Made by a program: the position numbers and the translations under genes
The notes under the pieces: model-generated
What the model saw: the letters and a program-made list of their open reading frames with translations, nothing else
Database searches by the model: none
What the model was told of the DNA's origin: nothing
Assembly: GCA_964606405.1 (NCBI GenBank)
Contig: CAZSGH010000031.1
Span: forward strand, 1-34,392
Direction of reading: 5' to 3'
From: GCA-002282575 sp964606405
GTDB lineage: Bacteria > Pseudomonadota > Gammaproteobacteria > Thiomicrospirales > Thiomicrospiraceae
DNA: 34,392 nucleotides
Shown: positions 30,229 to 34,392 of the stretch, in pieces
How the letters are laid out: each line of letters starts with the position of its first letter
Position numbering within the stretch: position 1 is the stretch's first letter

Positions 30229-32394
30229 ATGGACAAGGATTGCGGCACTGCGCCGCCTTGCGAGGATGCTCCGCTGTCAGATCCTAACTGTCTGCAAACA
30301 TTACTTCACAAAACCAGCTATCTTAAGCCCGAACAACAAGACCGACTTCGCTCGGCCTTTTGGTTTGGTGCGAAGGCGCACGAAGGACAAACCCGCAAAA
30401 GCGGAGAGCCTTACATCACTCATCCGCTTGCTGTCGCGGGCATTTTAGCCGATATTCATCTAGATGTTGATAGTTTAACTGCTGCAATTTTGCACGATGT
30501 GGTCGAAGATACTCCTATTAGCCGCATCGATATTGCCGAACGCTTTGGTGATGATGTTGCCAATCTTGTCGAAGGGGTTACCAAGCTCGGAAAACTCGAA
30601 TTTTCCAGCCCACAAGAGGCACAAGCCGAAAACTTCCGCAAAATGTTAATGGCGATGGCGCGCGATTTGCGCGTCATTCTCATTAAACTTGCAGATCGCT
30701 TACACAACATGCGCACCTTAGGTAGCATGCGTCCCGATAAGCGACGACGTATTGCTCGCGAAACATTAGATATTTACGCCCCCATTGCCGCTCGCCTTGG
30801 CATTAACGCATGGCGTATGGAGTTAGAAGACTTGTGCTTTACAGCCAAGTTTCCTGTTCGCGCACGCGTACTAGCAGAGGGCGTACGCAAAGCGCGCGGC
30901 AATCGCAAAGAGTTAGTTGAGCAAATTACCGATGCCATTTCTCATCGTCTCACACTGGAAGGCATCACTTGCGATGTTAAAGGACGTGAAAAACACCTGT
31001 TCAGTCTATACAAAAAAATGAAGCAAAAACATCTACACTTTAATGAGGTGATGGATATTTATGCCTTCCGCATCATTGTCAATAATGCGGATGCCTGCTA
31101 CCGAACTTTGGGCATGATTCATTCTTTGTATAAACCAGTACCAGGTAAGTTTAAAGACTATATTGCTATCCCAAAGCCTAATGGCTACCAGTCGTTACAT
31201 ACCGTTCTGTTCGCAACACAAGGTGTCCATATCGAAGTACAAATTCGCTCTAACGATATGCATACGCTTGCCGAACATGGTGTCGCTGCGCATTGGTCTT
31301 ATAAACTGAATGGTTCTTCTAAAGTCGCTGCTGCCGATCAGCGTGCTCAAGAATGGGTAAGGCATTTACTCGAAATGCAGCAAAGTGCGGGTAATTCGCT
31401 CGACTTTTTAGAAACAGTCAAAATTGACTTGTTCCCTGACAGCCTTTACGTCTTTACGCCCGATGGCGATATTAAAACCTTGCCACGCGGTGCGACAGTG
31501 ATTGACTTTGCATACGCTGTACATACTAAGTTAGGAAATACCTGCATTGGTGCCCGCGTCAATAAAATGCCCGTACCACTCAAGACGCAATTACAAAACG
31601 GCCAAACGGTTGAAATTGTTCGAGGTAGCGCTCCCGCCCCCAACCCGAACTGGCTCGATTTTGTGACTACCGCAAAAGCGCGCAGCCAAATTCGCCACTA
31701 TCTTAAAAATCAGCATAGCGAGCATGCCATCGCACTAGGCGATCGCCTGCTCAAAAAAGCACTACACGCGCTGGGTGTACCCAATACCCCGATTCCTGCC
31801 AACCAACAACAACATCTGTTGCTCGAGCTTAAGGCAGCCGACTGGAGCGAATTACTCATGGCAATCGGGCTAGGCAATCGCTTACCTGCCCTCGTTGCCA
31901 AACAAATAGCCGATGGACTAAACGAAAGCAATCCAGTACCTACCTTGCCGCAACCGCTACACATCTCTGGAACAGAAGGCTTGGCGTTAAGCTATGCGCA
32001 CTGCTGCCATCCCGTCCCTGGTGATTGCATTATGGGCTTTATTAGCAGTGAGCGGGGTTTGGTTATTCACCGTACGAGCTGCCCAAACCTGTCCAATTTC
32101 CGAAAACACCCCGAAAAATGGCTCGATGTACAATGGGAAGAAGGCATTAATAGCGAGTTCCCCGTCGCGATTACGGTTGAAACACAAAATAAGCGCGGCG
32201 TACTCGCTATGGTTGCTAATACCATCGCAACAGAAGGGTCTAACATTGAAAGTGTTGATAATGCGGATAAAGACAATCATCACAGCGTCATGCACTTTAC
32301 CATTACGGTGCGCGATCTAGACCATTTACAAGGCGTACTTCGCCGCCTACGCAACATGCCTGATGTGCTTAGCGCCGAACGAGATGCGAGCTAA
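30229..32394 (+). CDS. spoT: Bifunctional (p)ppGpp synthetase/hydrolase SpoT
   Basis: Makes and degrades the alarmone ppGpp. It has 721 residues. The hydrolase HD domain (about 45-200) has the HD and ED motifs in AAILHDVVEDT. The synthetase domain (about 235-350) has GREKHLFSLYKKM, EVMDIYAFRIIV and NGYQSLHTVLFA with EVQIRS. The TGS domain is near 405-465 (LYVFTPDGDIKTLPRGATVIDFAY in parts), then the helical and CC regions (ALSYAHCCHPVPGD) and the C-terminal ACT domain (about 650-721). Both sites look intact. The ribosome site is weak. The longer N-terminus (MDKDCGTAPPCEDAPL) is not conserved in the family. Confidence 0.96.
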   Translation: MDKDCGTAPPCEDAPLSDPNCLQTLLHKTSYLKPEQQDRLRSAFWFGAKAHEGQTRKSGEPYITHPLAVAGILADIHLDVDSLTAAILHDVVEDTPISRIDIAERFGDDVANLVEGVTKLGKLEFSSPQEAQAENFRKMLMAMARDLRVILIKLADRLHNMRTLGSMRPDKRRRIARETLDIYAPIAARLGINAWRMELEDLCFTAKFPVRARVLAEGVRKARGNRKELVEQITDAISHRLTLEGITCDVKGREKHLFSLYKKMKQKHLHFNEVMDIYAFRIIVNNADACYRTLGMIHSLYKPVPGKFKDYIAIPKPNGYQSLHTVLFATQGVHIEVQIRSNDMHTLAEHGVAAHWSYKLNGSSKVAAADQRAQEWVRHLLEMQQSAGNSLDFLETVKIDLFPDSLYVFTPDGDIKTLPRGATVIDFAYAVHTKLGNTCIGARVNKMPVPLKTQLQNGQTVEIVRGSAPAPNPNWLDFVTTAKARSQIRHYLKNQHSEHAIALGDRLLKKALHALGVPNTPIPANQQQHLLLELKAADWSELLMAIGLGNRLPALVAKQIADGLNESNPVPTLPQPLHISGTEGLALSYAHCCHPVPGDCIMGFISSERGLVIHRTSCPNLSNFRKHPEKWLDVQWEEGINSEFPVAITVETQNKRGVLAMVANTIATEGSNIESVDNADKDNHHSVMHFTITVRDLDHLQGVLRRLRNMPDVLSAERDAS

Positions 32395-32410
32395 GAGGGG
32401 GGTCTAAATC

Positions 32411-33850
32411 ATGCTCCTAACCTTCGTTATCCTGTATATTGTCGTTTCTCTTGCCGTGAGCTTATGGGCAGCGCGACGCGTTCATTCGGCACACGATTTC
32501 TATACAGCGGGGCGATCGTTACCGCTGAGCATGGTAACCGCGATGATGTTTGCAGGATGGTTTGGCGCAGAAACGGTATTGGGCATTCCCGCTACCTTTA
32601 TGGAAGACGGCGTCATTGGTTTAATTTCTGATCCATTGGGTGCTGCTGCCTGTTTGATTATTTTCGGACTATTTTTCGCACGCCGTTTATATCGTTTAAA
32701 CATGATGACCATTGGTGACTTTTATCGTCGTCGCTATGATCGGGGCATCGAAGTGCTGACAGGTATTGCTATTGCTTTGTCTTATTTGGGCTGGGTTGCT
32801 GCACAGATTACCGCACTGGGCATGATGATTCACTTGCTCTCTAGCAACCTTGTTAGCGTCGAGCAAGGCATTATGCTCGGTACTGGCATCGTGTTAATGT
32901 ATACCATTGTTGGGGGCTTGTGGTCGGTAGCAATCACGACATCAATTCAAATTGTCATTACCGTTATCAGCCTAAGCAGCATTGCTTGGTTATTAGCTAG
33001 CCAAGTGGGTGGCGTCGAATCTGTCATTGATCATGCTATTGCACACGATGCCTTTAGCTTCAAAGAAGAGGTTACGCCACTACTGGCACTGGCAATGCTG
33101 ACTTCTTTTATTACCCTTGCTTTTGGCTCTGTGCCCCAACAAGATGTTTTCCAACGCGCCAATGCTGCGCGTAACGAAAACATTGCGGCATGGAGTGCGA
33201 TATTAGGCGGCAGCCTTTATCTACTGTTTACAGCCGTACCGCTGTTTATGGCTTACACGACTAACTTAATCAATCCTGAATTCGTCAGTCACATCATGCA
33301 AACCGATGGCGAGTCGCTATTACCGCGCATGATCGAACAGCAGTTACCCCTATTTGCCCAAGTCGTTTTTTATGGCGCACTGGTTGGTGTGATTATGGGA
33401 ACGTCTGCCAGCACCTTGCTAGCACCTAGCTTTATGATTACCGAAAACTTACTCAAAGGACTGTTCACCAAACCCCTAAGCGATAAACAGCTACTATTAC
33501 TAACACGAGCGGTCTTAATTGGCTTTGCTGTATTGGTTTGTTGGTATGCACTTTGGTCTCGCCAACATGATACGGGTATTCATGCCATGGTCGAGGCAGC
33601 CTATAAAGTTACCTTAGTTGTTGCTTTTGTGCCTTTGGTGGCGGGACTATTTTGGGCAAAAGCCAATAAAGTCGGTGCTTGGTGGTCAATCTTATTAGGA
33701 CTAAGTGTTTGGATTGGCTGCGAGTTGGCATTTCCCGATGCGCTTGTTAGCGCACAATGGTGGGGTCTATTAGCCAGCACACTGGGCATGGTAGTGGGGA
33801 GTCGCTTCGCTTGGAAAGAGACTCAAACGCTGCAGCAGTATCGTCTTTAA
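32411..33850 (+). CDS. Sodium:solute symporter (SSS family)
   Basis: 479 residues, about 13 membrane helices. Family features include an N-terminal helix then SAHDFYTAGRSLPL, MMFAGWFGAETVLGIPATFMEDG, the conserved R..RYDRG after FFARRLYRLNMMTIGDFY, and YTIVGGLWSVAITTSIQ. Substrate not predictable; it is closer to the PutP-like solute branch than to sugar carriers. GAGGGGGG is a strong ribosome site 16 bases after spoT, so it could be co-transcribed with spoT. No terminator was seen behind it. Confidence 0.9.
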   Translation: MLLTFVILYIVVSLAVSLWAARRVHSAHDFYTAGRSLPLSMVTAMMFAGWFGAETVLGIPATFMEDGVIGLISDPLGAAACLIIFGLFFARRLYRLNMMTIGDFYRRRYDRGIEVLTGIAIALSYLGWVAAQITALGMMIHLLSSNLVSVEQGIMLGTGIVLMYTIVGGLWSVAITTSIQIVITVISLSSIAWLLASQVGGVESVIDHAIAHDAFSFKEEVTPLLALAMLTSFITLAFGSVPQQDVFQRANAARNENIAAWSAILGGSLYLLFTAVPLFMAYTTNLINPEFVSHIMQTDGESLLPRMIEQQLPLFAQVVFYGALVGVIMGTSASTLLAPSFMITENLLKGLFTKPLSDKQLLLLTRAVLIGFAVLVCWYALWSRQHDTGIHAMVEAAYKVTLVVAFVPLVAGLFWAKANKVGAWWSILLGLSVWIGCELAFPDALVSAQWWGLLASTLGMVVGSRFAWKETQTLQQYRL

Positions 33851-33939
33851 AAAACGCACAGCAAACAAAAAATAATCAATAAGCTACAAAAAGCCTATCG
33901 TATTTGATGATCTTCTGATTTTACGAAGTGCTCTACGCA

Positions 33940-33965
33940 GCAACTCCCGCGTTCGCGGGAGTTGC
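33940..33965. repeat. Strong isolated hairpin
   Basis: GCAACTCCCGC (33940-33950) and GCGGGAGTTGC (33955-33965) are exact reverse complements around GTTC. There is no T-run next to it, so it is not a classical intrinsic terminator. Apart from it and the symporter tail, 33851-34004 shows nothing. Confidence 0.7.
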
Positions 33966-34004
33966 AAGTTATGACGACAAAGGATACAACTAATGGAGTT
34001 TAAT

Positions 34005-34150
34005 CTACTTAGAAATAGCACCAATCGCAAGCAACGCTGGCCATATAATACNNNNNNNNNNAAGCCTAAATATGGGGTATACTCAAGAGCACTAACGCCT
34101 AATACTCCAATCACATATATGGTCATTAAATATTGTTTAATTTTTACCAT
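34005..34150 (-). CDS. Small membrane protein interrupted by an assembly gap
   Basis: It starts MVKIKQYLMTIYVIGVLGVS, reads to EYTPYLG at the gap, and on the far side the frame IIWPALLAIGAISK with stop at 34005-34007 is the membrane-like continuation. That requires a gap size other than 10 bases (8 or 11 would fit), so the N run is a placeholder. Two membrane segments are likely. The family is unknown. It begins 6 bases after the stop of the neighbouring gene and has AAGAAG upstream. Confidence 0.5.
34052..34061. other. Assembly gap (10 N)
   Basis: Ten undetermined bases. The length is probably conventional; the join between the two sides should not be taken as proven at base level. Confidence 0.95.
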
Positions 34151-34155
34151 GCTTC

Positions 34156-34392
34156 TTACTGATTTTTAGTTGCAAATGCCGATATAGCAGCATCCTTGTT
34201 AACTGCTAGTGTTATTTCTTTTTGCACATAACCATCCTTAATCAATCTTGCAATCTGAAGCGATGATGCTTTTATAGAAAAATAAATGTGATATACCAAT
34301 ACCAACATAAACATAATGCCTGTGCCACCTGGAGTTTGCGCCAGTTCAGACGATACTGCAGGATCTGGCGATCCTTGATATCCCAATATAAG
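34156..34392 (-). CDS. Membrane protein, cut by the window edge
   Basis: The frame is open to the window end, so the true start is outside; a TTG at 34386 is possible but unsupported. Visible residues show one membrane helix (GIMFMLVLVYHIYFSI) followed by a soluble end (ASSLQIARLIKDGYVQKEIT...). No family recognised. It probably forms an operon with the small gene beginning at 34150. Confidence 0.5.
   Translation of the reverse strand, partial: LILGYQGSPDPAVSSELAQTPGGTGIMFMLVLVYHIYFSIKASSLQIARLIKDGYVQKEITLAVNKDAAISAFATKNQ

Overview
The window looks like chromosome of a Gram-negative beta- or gammaproteobacterium. The grounds are a trimeric-type general porin, a cbb3 oxidase locus with its CcoG/H/I assembly factors, the hisBHAF...hisIE-hinT-tatABC block, an rpoZ-spoT pair, an rpoH with the canonical RpoH box, and an rsmB-DUF4390 pair. 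I cannot fix the genus. A run of 10 N at 34052-34061 shows that the last ~340 bases were joined by scaffolding.

Layout. 1-2.4 kb: porin, then a three-gene cassette of a small membrane protein, an antitoxin and a ParE/RelE-like toxin. 2.6-4.6 kb: rsmB and a DUF4390 exported protein. 4.6-11.3 kb (minus): two tiny membrane proteins, Mrp, a MobA-like protein, CcoI, CcoH, CcoG and a 45-residue membrane protein. 11.3-14.7 kb (minus): ccoNOQP. 15.1-16.3 kb: membrane-bound diguanylate cyclase. 16.6-19.5 kb: hisBHAF. 19.6-24.8 kb (minus): an AT-rich operon of an MbnP-type lipoprotein, two MbnH/MauG-type dihaem enzymes and an outer-membrane barrel. 25.1-28.9 kb: vapBC, hisIE, hinT and tatABC. 29-33.9 kb: rpoH, rpoZ, spoT and a sodium:solute symporter. 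The end holds two partial membrane-protein genes around the gap.

Two things stand out. First, a family of short hairpin elements occurs at six sites. They have arms of the type GGGAAATCTAAAAAC / GTTTTTAGAGATTCCC and interchangeable centres. One copy, with a 9/10 flanking duplication, sits in frame inside the signal peptide of the DUF4390 gene and lengthens it by exactly 40 codons. Two copies in opposite orientation flank hisBH and share a perfect 24-base inverted repeat. Second, the histidine operon is split between hisF and hisI by a 6.2-kb insert. It carries a 'metallo-mystery pair' (MbnP/MbnH) system in an unusual form: MbnP is fused behind a ~250-residue lipoprotein domain, MbnH is duplicated, and an outer-membrane barrel is co-encoded. 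A perfect 24-base palindrome lies in its promoter region. The insert also carries a VapBC module whose toxin stop codon overlaps the hisI start.

How the genes work together: CcoI (copper import), CcoH, CcoG and CcoNOQP make a high-affinity terminal oxidase. The MbnP/MbnH operon may be a second copper-linked function. The Tat translocon exports folded cofactor proteins, and MobA-like and Mrp belong to metal-cofactor biogenesis. RpoH, omega and SpoT form a stress-response block. No rRNA, tRNA, CRISPR array or transposase gene was seen.
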